This document shows positions 27,026 to 34,829 of a stretch of DNA of 64,000 nt, in pieces (the first letter of the stretch is position 1; every line of letters begins with the position of its first letter). The stretch is from Rhodobacter sp. GTDB lineage: Bacteria > Pseudomonadota > Alphaproteobacteria > Rhodobacterales > Rhodobacteraceae. The notes beneath the pieces are model-generated. The model did not search any database and was not told the origin of the DNA. It worked only from the letters and a program-made list of their open reading frames with translations. The stretch is taken from assembly GCA_027489175.1 (NCBI GenBank), contig JAIYAE010000004.1, positions 1-64,000 on the forward strand, read 5' to 3'. Position numbers and translations under genes: made by a program.

Positions 27026-27041
27026 TGAGGTACGTCAATCA
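27026..27041. promoter_or_regulatory. Second TGAGGTACGTC operator-like site
   Basis: TGAGGTACGTCAATCA, about 40 bases upstream of the LacI gene start and about 90 bases upstream of the SGNH hydrolase gene. It repeats the left 11 bases of the site at 25847-25862 exactly. The symmetry is weaker on the right side. Confidence 0.55.
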
Positions 27042-27130
27042 GGATTTGTTGCGGCGCGGTCATCGGAAGAAGGCTTCACCTTGTGCCGGAAAGCGGTGCA
27101 TCCTGTGGCCCGGCACATGGGGGGACGGGG

Positions 27131-27769
27131 ATGAGAACGCTTCTGCTTTACGGTGACAGCAATACGCATGGCACGCTGCCGGTGACCGCGCTGGGCCAAT
27201 CGGCGCGCTATGGCCGGGAGGAGCGTTGGGCGGGGCGGCTGGCCGGGCTTTTGCCCGACTGGGAGGTCATCGCCGAAGGTCTGCCGGGCCGCACGACAGT
27301 GCATGACGACCCGGTGGAAGGCGCGCATCGCAATGGGTTGAGCGTGCTGCCCGCACTTCTCGAAAGCCACCGGCCGGTGGATGTGGTGCTTGTCATGCTG
27401 GGGACGAATGACCTGAAAGAGCGGTTTTCGGTCAATGCCGGCGACATCGCCCTGTCGCTGGAGCGGTTAGTGCGGGTGATCCTTGCTTCGGGCACCGGGC
27501 CGGACGGGGCGGCGCCGGAGGTGCTGCTGGTCAGCCCGCCGCCGATCATCGAGGTGGGGTGTCTGGCGTCCATGTTCGCAGGCGGGGCGGCGAAGTCCCG
27601 CGCGCTGGCGGCTGAAGTGGCGGCAGCGGCGGCGCGGTTGGGCGTGCCGTTCCTGGACGCGGGGCAGGTGGTCACCGTGTCGCCGATTGACGGTATCCAC
27701 TACGGCCCGGAGGCGAACCCCGCGCTGGCAAATGCCTTTGCGGCGGCGATCAGGGCGCATTTTCCGTAA
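27131..27769 (+). CDS. SGNH/GDSL-family hydrolase
   Basis: 212-residue esterase-type hydrolase without a signal peptide. Block I LLYGDSNTHG holds the nucleophile Ser10, block III is VVLVMLGTNDLK, and block V DGIHYGPEAN supplies the aspartate and histidine. Such proteins remove acyl or acetyl groups from sugars or other small esters. The ATG at 27131 is behind GGGGACGGGG; an earlier in-frame start at 27083 would add residues overlapping the regulatory gap. It is divergent from the LacI gene and may be controlled by it, which is inference. Confidence 0.85.
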   Translation: MRTLLLYGDSNTHGTLPVTALGQSARYGREERWAGRLAGLLPDWEVIAEGLPGRTTVHDDPVEGAHRNGLSVLPALLESHRPVDVVLVMLGTNDLKERFSVNAGDIALSLERLVRVILASGTGPDGAAPEVLLVSPPPIIEVGCLASMFAGGAAKSRALAAEVAAAAARLGVPFLDAGQVVTVSPIDGIHYGPEANPALANAFAAAIRAHFP

Positions 27770-27833
27770 AGCTTTTTGCTTTGCATACGAACAATCTTGG
27801 CCCAAGATGAAGTGTCTGTCGAAGGATGCGCCC

Positions 27834-28982
27834 ATGACCCGCCATGATCCTGCCCTGACTGCACCCGCCCTTTCCGCCCTGGCCGAATTGCGCGCCAATG
27901 TCGCCCAGCCCTTCACCCGCGCGCGGGCGATGCCGAAATCGGTCTATACCTCGCCCGACTTTGCGGAGGCCGAGGAGAAGCACATCTTCGCCAAGGACTG
28001 GCTTTGTGCGGGCCGGGCCGATGCGTTGCCGAACCCCGGCGATTACCTGACGATGCAGATCGCGGGGGAACCGATCATCATCCTGCGCGACCGGGACGGC
28101 GCCCTGCGCGGCATGTCGAACGTCTGCCGCCACCGGATGAGCACGCTGCTGGAAGGCCGGGGCAATGTGCGGTCCATCGTCTGCCCCTACCACGCCTGGA
28201 CCTACAACCTTGACGGCACCCTGCGCGGTGCCCCGGCGATGGCGCTGAACGAAGGCTTCTGCAAAGAGGACGTCAAGCTCCCCGCAGTTCGGGTTGAGGA
28301 TTGGCAGGGCTGGATCCTGGTGACGCTGAACCCCGACGCCCCGCCGCCCGAGGAGGCGCTGGCCGAAGTGCAGGAGCTGGTCGGCTATCTGGAGATGGGG
28401 TCCTATGTCGAGGCGTTCCGCGAGGAATTCACCTGGGACACCAACTGGAAGGTCCTGGCCGAGAATTTCATGGAAAGCTACCACCTGCCGGTCTGCCATC
28501 AGGGCACGATCGGCGGGTCGGTGGACCTGTTGCAGATGACCTGCCCGGAAGGGTTGGCGGCGTTCAACTACCACTGGATCATGAAGAACGACACGATCCC
28601 GCTGTCCCTGGCGCATCCGTCAAACACCCGGCTGGTGGGCGATCAGCGGCGGATCACTTGGCTGTTGTCGATCTATCCCTCGCTTCTGATCACGCTGACG
28701 CCGGGATATTTCTGGTATCTCAGCCTGACGCCGAAAGGCCCGGGGCAGGTGCAGGTGCTGTTCGGCGGCGGTATGGCGGCGGACTGGGCCAAGGACCCGG
28801 CGGCGGATCAGCATTTCGGCACGCTGAAGGCGCTGCTTGAGGATGTGAACGTCGAAGACAAGGGCTGCGTGGAGCGGGTCTATCAGGGCCTCTGCGCGGG
28901 CATGTCCTCGCCGGGGCCGCTCAGCCATCTGGAGCGGCCGAATTACGACTTTGCCCGCTACATCGCCGGGCGGATGCCCTAG
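27834..28982 (+). CDS. Rieske-type oxygenase, alpha subunit
   Basis: 382-residue non-haem iron oxygenase. The Rieske [2Fe-2S] site is CRHRMSTLLEG...CPYHAW (C-x-H, then C-x2-H), and the mononuclear iron site is the NWKVLAENFMESYHLPVCH region with its two histidines. This architecture serves ring hydroxylases and N-demethylases such as glycine-betaine or carnitine-type oxygenases. No ferredoxin or reductase gene is adjacent, so the electron donor is encoded elsewhere. ATG at 27834 follows AAGGA. The stop codon overlaps that of the convergent membrane-protein gene within the four bases CTAG. Confidence 0.85.
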   Translation: MTRHDPALTAPALSALAELRANVAQPFTRARAMPKSVYTSPDFAEAEEKHIFAKDWLCAGRADALPNPGDYLTMQIAGEPIIILRDRDGALRGMSNVCRHRMSTLLEGRGNVRSIVCPYHAWTYNLDGTLRGAPAMALNEGFCKEDVKLPAVRVEDWQGWILVTLNPDAPPPEEALAEVQELVGYLEMGSYVEAFREEFTWDTNWKVLAENFMESYHLPVCHQGTIGGSVDLLQMTCPEGLAAFNYHWIMKNDTIPLSLAHPSNTRLVGDQRRITWLLSIYPSLLITLTPGYFWYLSLTPKGPGQVQVLFGGGMAADWAKDPAADQHFGTLKALLEDVNVEDKGCVERVYQGLCAGMSSPGPLSHLERPNYDFARYIAGRMP

Positions 28983-29800
28983 GACGCCCGCCGGATCGCA
29001 ACCGTGGCGATAAGGGTCAGGACAAAACCCATCAGGCCAAAGATCGCCCCGACAATAAGCAGGATCAGGGCCGTCGGATCTTCGCCGCGCCAATCGGCCT
29101 GTTCGGCAAGGATATAGCCACCGGCGGCGGACAGGGCGCTGACCAGCAGGATGCCCAACCCGATCTTGCGACGAAGCCGCCAAAAGCGGGCATCCGCCGG
29201 GGCATCGGCGCGGACCTTCGTGAAATGGGCGATGACTTTCTCAGCCTCCTCGGTCGCGCCCGGGGGCACGGGGATGCGCAGCTCAAACTGTCCGGCGGCG
29301 TAATTGTGGGCGGAAGAGGTGGTGATCTCGCGGATCTGGAATTCGATCACATCTGGCGTGCCGGGCAGCAGATGGACATGGGTAAAGACCTGCAGACCCC
29401 TTGACCGCAGGCCGTGATAGCGGCCGCCTGCAAGGACCGCATCGTCCGAGAACAGGACCTCGGCCGCCCGGCCGGGCTTTGGGCGCCAGCGGCTGCGAAG
29501 GACCCAGCGGCGTTTGGCCTCAAGGGCGACATAGGCGGTTACGATATCGGCGGGCACGGTCCATCGGGCAAAGACGCCCTGTCCCCGCTCCATCCGCCGG
29601 GTCAGGGTCAGCGCCCAGCGGAAGTTCAGGATCAGCAAAACGCCAAGAAAGGCAACAAGGCCGCCGATGCCCGCGGCGGCGCCCCCAGCCGTGTGATTCT
29701 GGCCGAAGACGGACAACCGCTGCAGGCCCCAGGCAAAAGCTGCCAGCGCCAGAAGGGTGGCGATCAGGGCGATCAGACTGTCACGCTTGGCATGGATCAT
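28979..29800 (-). CDS. Membrane protein of unknown function
   Basis: 273 residues with two N-terminal helices (SLIALIATLLALAAFAWGL and IGGLVAFLGVLLILNFRW), a soluble middle part of about 130 residues, and two C-terminal helices (IGLGILLVSALSAAGGYIL and ALILLIVGAIFGLMGFVLTLIATVAI). The domain between the helix pairs contains a pattern of beta strands but no motif I recognise. I chose ATG at 29800; a TTG at 29836 would extend the chain by 12 residues, and neither has a strong ribosome-binding site. Confidence 0.6.
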   Translation of the reverse strand: MIHAKRDSLIALIATLLALAAFAWGLQRLSVFGQNHTAGGAAAGIGGLVAFLGVLLILNFRWALTLTRRMERGQGVFARWTVPADIVTAYVALEAKRRWVLRSRWRPKPGRAAEVLFSDDAVLAGGRYHGLRSRGLQVFTHVHLLPGTPDVIEFQIREITTSSAHNYAAGQFELRIPVPPGATEEAEKVIAHFTKVRADAPADARFWRLRRKIGLGILLVSALSAAGGYILAEQADWRGEDPTALILLIVGAIFGLMGFVLTLIATVAIRRAS

Positions 29801-29877
29801 GGCTGACAGGCTGCGCGCGTGGTCCTGGCCTGTCAATCATGGCTTGACCCCGGTCGGGCCTGCATCACTTTGGGCGG

Positions 29878-30597
29878 ATGACAAAAAGCGCATTGATCGT
29901 GGCCCATGGCCAGCCGTCTGACCCCGAACCCGCCGCCCGCGCGCTGGCGGGTTTGGCCGAAAAGGTTGCAGCACTCTTGCCCGGATGGGACGTGCAGGCG
30001 GCAACGCTGGCCGAACCCGGGGCCATTGCCCGCGCTGTGGCAGGGCGGACCGGGGGCGTCGTGTTCCCCATGTTCATGACCGGGGGCTGGTTCACCCGCG
30101 TGCAGATCCCGGCCAAGCTGGGTGAAGCCGGGGCAACCCTGGGACCCGGGGGCTGGCAGGTGCTGGAGCCATTCGGCTGCGACGTGGCCGTGCATGACCT
30201 TTGCGTTGACCTGGCGCGGGAGGCGGGGGCGGATCAAGTGATCCTTGCGGCGCATGGGTCGTTCAAATCTTCGGTGCCGTCCGACATCGCGCGGCATGTG
30301 GCTGGGCGGATTGCTGGGGAAACCGGGGCGCGGGTGGCCGTGGGGTTCATCGACCAGGAGCCCCAGCTGGAAACGCTGACCGGGCTCAGTGGGGTCTGCC
30401 TGCCGTTCTTTGCGGCTGAGGGCGGGCATGTCAGCGACGACATCCCCGCCGCCTTGGCCAAAGCGGGGTTTACCGGGCGCCTCCTGCCGCCGGTCGGGCT
30501 GGACGCGCGGGTGCCGGGTCTCATCGCGGCGGCGCTTCTGCGGGGCGTCCCTGTTTGCGCGGCGGAGTGCCGGTGGCGCAGGTCGCCGGATCCTTGA
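29878..30597 (+). CDS. CbiX-like chelatase (sirohydrochlorin/cobalamin family)
   Basis: 239 residues made of two CbiX-like halves. His10 in LIVAHGQ and a second histidine in VILAAHGSFKSS occupy equivalent places in the two halves, and PFFAAEGGHVSDDIP gives the metal-site histidine of the second half. The family inserts cobalt, nickel or iron into sirohydrochlorin. No cobalamin or sirohaem genes lie nearby, so the actual metal and role are open. The stop codon at 30595-30597 lies inside the first of two hairpins. Confidence 0.78.
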   Translation: MTKSALIVAHGQPSDPEPAARALAGLAEKVAALLPGWDVQAATLAEPGAIARAVAGRTGGVVFPMFMTGGWFTRVQIPAKLGEAGATLGPGGWQVLEPFGCDVAVHDLCVDLAREAGADQVILAAHGSFKSSVPSDIARHVAGRIAGETGARVAVGFIDQEPQLETLTGLSGVCLPFFAAEGGHVSDDIPAALAKAGFTGRLLPPVGLDARVPGLIAAALLRGVPVCAAECRWRRSPDP

Positions 30598-30630
30598 AAG
30601 GATCCGGACCGATTTCTTCAAAGAAATCGG
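30586..30630. terminator. Two tandem hairpins between convergent genes
   Basis: CCGGATCCTT-GA-AAGGATCCGG (30586-30607) and CCGATTTCTT-CA-AAGAAATCGG (30609-30630) fill the gap between the CbiX gene and the glutamine-synthetase-like gene; the first includes the CbiX stop codon. The second stem is nearly the same as the first stem at 14242-14263. Both stems have 10 perfect pairs. Confidence 0.7.
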
Positions 30631-30639
30631 GTCCTGGCG

Positions 30640-32028
30640 TCAAACGGTGTGCAGGTAAAGGTCGAAGTCCACTTCGCTGACCGTGCGCATCACACGGGCA
30701 TATTCCGCGGCCTTGATGGCGGTGAAGGTGCGGTGCATGTCCTCGCCCAGCGCGTCCTGCAGGAAGGTTGAGGCCTTCGCCGCCGTGATCGCCTGTTTCC
30801 AGTCGGTCGGGATCGTGCTGGCATTATCGTCTTCATAGCCGTTGCCGGTGGTTTCCGGCCCTGGATCGATCTGGTGCGTCATGCCATGCCGGATGCCGGC
30901 CAGCACGGTTGCGGCCACCAGATAGGGATTGGCATCCACCCCCGCCGGGCGATGTTCGATCCGCCGGGCCTTGATGTCCCCCGCCGGGATGCGCAGCGCG
31001 ACCGAGCGGTTGTTGACCCCCCAGCTGGGCGAGACCGGCGCGTAGGACTGGCTGGCAAAGCGGCGCCAGCTGTTGGCATGGGGGGCAAAGACCAGCATGC
31101 TTTCGCCCATTGTTTGCTTCAGACCGCCGAGCGCGTGCAGGATCAGCGGGTTCCACTGGCCCTCTTTCGCCTCAACGAAGACGTTCTTGCCAGCATCGTC
31201 CAGCATCGAGACGTGGAAATGCATGCCGGACCCGGCGTAATTCTCATTCGGCTTGGCCATGAAGCAGGCCACCACGCCATGCGCGCGGGCCTGGGCACGG
31301 ACGATCCGCTTCAGGCGCATGAGATCGTCAGCGGCCTGCATCACATCGGCGCGGTAGTGGAGCGTAAGTTCGTACTGGCCGGGGGCGTATTCGCTGATGA
31401 GCGTTTCGGCCTTGATGCCTGCCTTTTCGGCCCCGGCGTAGATATCGCTGAAGAGGGGCAGCATCCCGTGCAGGTGATCGACGGAATAGACCTCGGTCTT
31501 GTTGGACTTGCGGCGGTCCAGCACGTCACGGGCGGGTTGCATCTTGCCGTCAGGGCCGCGTTCGGGGTCCAGAAGGAAGAACTCCAGCTCGAACGCGCCC
31601 GAGGGGTGGAGGCCTTCCTTCGCCAGCGCGTCCACCTGCCGTTGCAGCGCGTGGCGGGGGTCGGACGACATAGGCGCGCCGTCCAGCATGTACATCGACA
31701 TGAACACCTCGCCGCGCGTTGGCTGGGTGTTGTGGAGCGCCTTCAGCGTGCCGGGAATAGGCCAGGCGCGCAGGTCACCGTCGCCCTGATCCCAGATGAG
31801 ACCCGTCTCATGCACATCCTCGCCACAGATATCGAGGCCGAGGATCGAGATCGGCAGATGGCGGCCATTGTTGAAAAAGGACAAAAGCTCATGCCGGCGA
31901 ATGATCTTTCCCCGGCCGATGCCGTTGGCGTCGTGCAGGATAATGTCAAACGCCTCAATCTCGGGATGGGCGGAAAGGAAGGCTTCGGCCTCGGCCACGG
32001 TGGAACCGGAGGGGCTAACTTGGGTCAT
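30640..32028 (-). CDS. Glutamine-synthetase-family ligase (gamma-glutamyl-amine synthetase type)
   Basis: 462-residue ATP-dependent ligase of the glutamine synthetase family, PuuA-like rather than GlnA-like. Motifs: GAFELEFFLLD (metal/ATP site), GSGMHFHVSMLD, SWRRFASQSYAP and NNRSVALRIPAG. It lacks the adenylylation loop of GlnA. PuuA-type enzymes join glutamate to an amine such as putrescine as the first step of amine breakdown. It follows a class III aminotransferase gene by two bases, so the two probably act in one pathway. The amine is not known. Confidence 0.87.
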   Translation of the reverse strand: MTQVSPSGSTVAEAEAFLSAHPEIEAFDIILHDANGIGRGKIIRRHELLSFFNNGRHLPISILGLDICGEDVHETGLIWDQGDGDLRAWPIPGTLKALHNTQPTRGEVFMSMYMLDGAPMSSDPRHALQRQVDALAKEGLHPSGAFELEFFLLDPERGPDGKMQPARDVLDRRKSNKTEVYSVDHLHGMLPLFSDIYAGAEKAGIKAETLISEYAPGQYELTLHYRADVMQAADDLMRLKRIVRAQARAHGVVACFMAKPNENYAGSGMHFHVSMLDDAGKNVFVEAKEGQWNPLILHALGGLKQTMGESMLVFAPHANSWRRFASQSYAPVSPSWGVNNRSVALRIPAGDIKARRIEHRPAGVDANPYLVAATVLAGIRHGMTHQIDPGPETTGNGYEDDNASTIPTDWKQAITAAKASTFLQDALGEDMHRTFTAIKAAEYARVMRTVSEVDFDLYLHTV

Positions 32029-32030
32029 TT

Positions 32031-33404
32031 TCAGGCTGCTTTGAAAAGGTCGGTGAGGATGGTGTCGAAGTTTGCGATCAGCCTGTCAACCTGGGCCTTT
32101 TTCGTTGCCGGACTGACCAGCATCATGTTGTGGAAGGGCGCGATCAGGGTGCCACGGTTCAGAAGTCCGGTGTGCAGCGCGGCCTCGACCATTGGCTGGT
32201 GGGCGTGGGCGGCCTCAGAGCCGTTGCGCAGGGGGCCGGGGGCGCAGATGAACTCCACCCGCGCGCCGACCCGGACGACGTGCCAGGGTACTGCGTGGCG
32301 GTCGATCACCTTGGCCAGCCCGTGCGACAGGCGTTCGGCGAGTCTCTCCATATGGGCGTAATTGGCGGGGGTCATCACCTCGCCCAGAGTGGCGACGAGG
32401 CAGGCGAACTGCATCGGGTTGGCGGAAAGCGTGGTGCCCATGCCGGACCGGCCCGAGGGGCGGTTGGCATTGGCTTTGTCATAGCGTGCGGCGGTGTCGG
32501 CGGTCAGTCCCCAGACAGCGGTGGGCATGCCGCCCGCGACGCATTTGCCGACGACGAAGATATCGGGGCGCAGGGAATGGACTCGGGTATAGCCGCCAAG
32601 GCCCGAGGAGATCGTATGCGTCTCATCCATGATGAGAAGCGCGCCGTATTTGAGGCTAAGCTGGCGAAGACCATCATGGAACCCGGCCTCAGGCAGGACC
32701 ATGCAGGAATTGGTCATCACCGGTTCGGTCAGGATCGCGGCCACGTCACCCTTGGCAAGCGCAGCCTCAACCCCGGCAAGGTCGTTGAACTCGCAGGCGA
32801 CCGCGGTCTGGGTCAGATCGTTGACCTGTCCGAGGAGGCCGGGGGAATTGACCGTCTTGCCGTCTTCAAGGCTGACGAAGGTGTCGTCCACCGTGCCGTG
32901 GTAGCAGCCGTTGAAGACCAGAACCTTGGGCCGCCCGGTGATGGCACGGGCGACGCGCAGGGCAAAGCGGTTGGCATCGGTCGCGGTGGTGGCGATCTGC
33001 CATTGGAAGGCGCCGAAGCGGTCCGTCAGCAGCCGGCCGGCCTTCAGCGCGGTTTCGGTCGGCAGCATGTAGGTCAGCCCATGGCGGGCCTGCGCGCGAA
33101 TTGCCTTGGCAACCGGCGGCGGCGAATGGCCGAACATGCTGCCGGTATCGCCCAGGCAGAAGTCATCCAGCGTGATGCCGTCGATATCGGTAAGGGTGGC
33201 CCCCTTGGCACTGGCGACCAGCGGCAGATGCGGCATCGGCCAGTCGGTCATCCAGTGCATCGGCACCTTGTTCAGGAAATGGCCCGCGCCATTGGCCATG
33301 GCCTTCGCCGCCTTCGGGCGCGACCTTGCATAAACCGCAGCCTCACGCGCGGCGAAGGCGTTCAGGCGGTCCGGTCGAATTCCGGCGATAAGGTCGTCAG
33401 ACAT
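32031..33404 (-). CDS. Class III pyridoxal-phosphate aminotransferase
   Basis: 457 residues. The PLP-binding aspartate lies in LLIMDETHTISSG and the Schiff-base lysine in DIFVVGKCVAGGMP; FNGCYHGTVDD is the phosphate-binding and stacking region. The arrangement resembles glutamate-1-semialdehyde aminomutase-like enzymes and omega-amino-acid aminotransferases. It stands between a lactate-type dehydrogenase gene and a gamma-glutamyl-amine ligase gene on the same strand. A palindrome ATTTGATCAAAT lies 40 bases upstream. It likely transaminates an amine or omega-amino acid; the substrate is not known. Confidence 0.87.
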   Translation of the reverse strand: MSDDLIAGIRPDRLNAFAAREAAVYARSRPKAAKAMANGAGHFLNKVPMHWMTDWPMPHLPLVASAKGATLTDIDGITLDDFCLGDTGSMFGHSPPPVAKAIRAQARHGLTYMLPTETALKAGRLLTDRFGAFQWQIATTATDANRFALRVARAITGRPKVLVFNGCYHGTVDDTFVSLEDGKTVNSPGLLGQVNDLTQTAVACEFNDLAGVEAALAKGDVAAILTEPVMTNSCMVLPEAGFHDGLRQLSLKYGALLIMDETHTISSGLGGYTRVHSLRPDIFVVGKCVAGGMPTAVWGLTADTAARYDKANANRPSGRSGMGTTLSANPMQFACLVATLGEVMTPANYAHMERLAERLSHGLAKVIDRHAVPWHVVRVGARVEFICAPGPLRNGSEAAHAHQPMVEAALHTGLLNRGTLIAPFHNMMLVSPATKKAQVDRLIANFDTILTDLFKAA

Positions 33405-33443
33405 GCGCGTTATTCCGTGGCTCTCGCCCGTTTATGCGTCAGA

Positions 33444-33455
33444 ATTTGATCAAAT
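33444..33455. promoter_or_regulatory. ATTTGATCAAAT palindrome before the aminotransferase
   Basis: A perfect 12-bp palindrome 40 bases upstream of the aminotransferase start, in the 135-base gap after the lactate-type dehydrogenase gene. The AT-rich symmetric form suits an operator of a GntR/AsnC-type regulator, so the aminotransferase and ligase genes may have their own controlled promoter. Confidence 0.5.
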
Positions 33456-33539
33456 GGCAAGCGGTGGCTCGCCCCAGGTCTTCGAGGTCTCCTCGTGGGC
33501 AGACAGCGAGGAGTGACGACGTCGCAGGCGGGCGTCGGG

Positions 33540-34703
33540 TCAGGCCCAGCGGCCCTCAAAATCCTCGGGCACCAGCAGGTTGTGGCGGCCCATCGCGGTA
33601 ACCTCACGCTCCCCACAAAGCGCCATGGTGATGTCCATTTCCTTCTGGATCACCTCCAGCGCCTTGGTCACGCCCGCTTCGCCCATGGCGCCCAGACCGT
33701 GGATATAGGCGCGGCCGATCATCGTCCCCTTGGCGCCCATCGCCAACGCCTTCAGCACATCCTGACCGGAGCGGATGCCAGAATCCAGCCAGACCTCGGT
33801 CCGGTCACCGATGGCTTTCACCACCGATGGCAGCATGCGGATCGAAGACAGCGCCCCGTCCAGCTGCCGCCCGCCGTGGTTCGACACGATCACCGCATCG
33901 GCCCCGGCATCGGCGGCCATGCGGGCGTCATCGGCATCCAGCACGCCTTTCAGGATGAACTTGCCCTTCCACTGGTCGCGGATGCGGGCGACCTTGCCCC
34001 AATCGAGCATCGGGTCGAACTGTTCGTTTGCCCAGGCCGTCAGGTCTGACAGCTTTTGCACACCCTTCACATGGCCCACGATGTTGCGGAACTGGCGGCG
34101 CGGGGTGCGCGCCATGTTCCAGGCCCAGCGGGGTTTGGTGGCGATGTTGATCAGGTTCGGGATCGTGGGTTTCGGGGGCGAGGTGAGGCCGTTCTTCAGG
34201 TCCTTGTGGCGCTGGCCCAGGATCTGCAGGTCCAGCGTCAGCACCAGGGCTGAGCATTTCGCGGCGCGGGCGCGTTCGATGATCGCGTCGACGAAATCTT
34301 CGTCCTTCATCACGTACAGCTGGAACCAGAACGGCTCAGGGCTGTGCGCCGCCACGTCCTCGATGGAGCAGATGCTCATGGTGGACAAGGTGAACGGCAC
34401 GCCGAACTTCGCCGCCGCGCGGGCGGCGTGAATTTCGCCATCCGGGTGCTGCATGCCGGTGCTGCCGACCGGGGCCAGCGCCACTGGCATCGTCACCTTT
34501 TGCCCGGCCATCGTGCTGGACAGGACCCGCCCAGTCAGATCGCGCGCCACGCGCTGGCGAAAGCGCAGTTTGGCAAAGTCCGAGGAGTTTTCGCGGAAGG
34601 TCTGCTCGGTGTAGCTGCCGCTTTCGCAGTAATCCCAAAACATCTTCGGCGTGCGCTTCTGGTGCAGGCGCTTCAGATCCTCGATGCAGGTGATGACGGG
34701 CAT
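33540..34703 (-). CDS. lldD: FMN-dependent alpha-hydroxy-acid dehydrogenase (L-lactate dehydrogenase type)
   Basis: 387-residue flavoprotein that oxidises L-lactate or a related 2-hydroxy acid at the membrane and passes electrons to the quinone pool. The catalytic histidine is in VSNHGGRQLDGA; DSGIRSGQDVLKALAMGAKG binds FMN phosphate. The ATG at 34703 has GAGAGGGA upstream. It faces the nitroreductase gene, sharing the gap that holds two MarR-type operators, and precedes the aminotransferase and ligase genes on the same strand. Other substrates such as mandelate or glycolate are possible. Confidence 0.9.
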   Translation of the reverse strand: MPVITCIEDLKRLHQKRTPKMFWDYCESGSYTEQTFRENSSDFAKLRFRQRVARDLTGRVLSSTMAGQKVTMPVALAPVGSTGMQHPDGEIHAARAAAKFGVPFTLSTMSICSIEDVAAHSPEPFWFQLYVMKDEDFVDAIIERARAAKCSALVLTLDLQILGQRHKDLKNGLTSPPKPTIPNLINIATKPRWAWNMARTPRRQFRNIVGHVKGVQKLSDLTAWANEQFDPMLDWGKVARIRDQWKGKFILKGVLDADDARMAADAGADAVIVSNHGGRQLDGALSSIRMLPSVVKAIGDRTEVWLDSGIRSGQDVLKALAMGAKGTMIGRAYIHGLGAMGEAGVTKALEVIQKEMDITMALCGEREVTAMGRHNLLVPEDFEGRWA

Positions 34704-34778
34704 GGCTTCCCTCTCGGATTGGTCATCTTTGGTTACCAATTCAAGCTGTGCGGCGCAATGGGAATGAGGACTTGCATA

Positions 34779-34816
34779 TAGTACGAAATCATACTACATA
34801 GTGCGATATCGTATCA
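34779..34816. promoter_or_regulatory. Twin MarR-type operators, 20 bp apart
   Basis: TAGTACGAAATCATACTA (34779-34796) and TAGTGCGATATCGTATCA (34799-34816) are two 18-bp imperfect palindromes of the same pattern, with equivalent positions 20 bases apart, that is about two helical turns on one face. The second ends 13 bases before the nitroreductase start, so binding would block its transcription and possibly that of lldD. The MarR protein at 35969 is the obvious binder. Confidence 0.7.
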
Positions 34817-34829
34817 AATGGAGAAAGCC

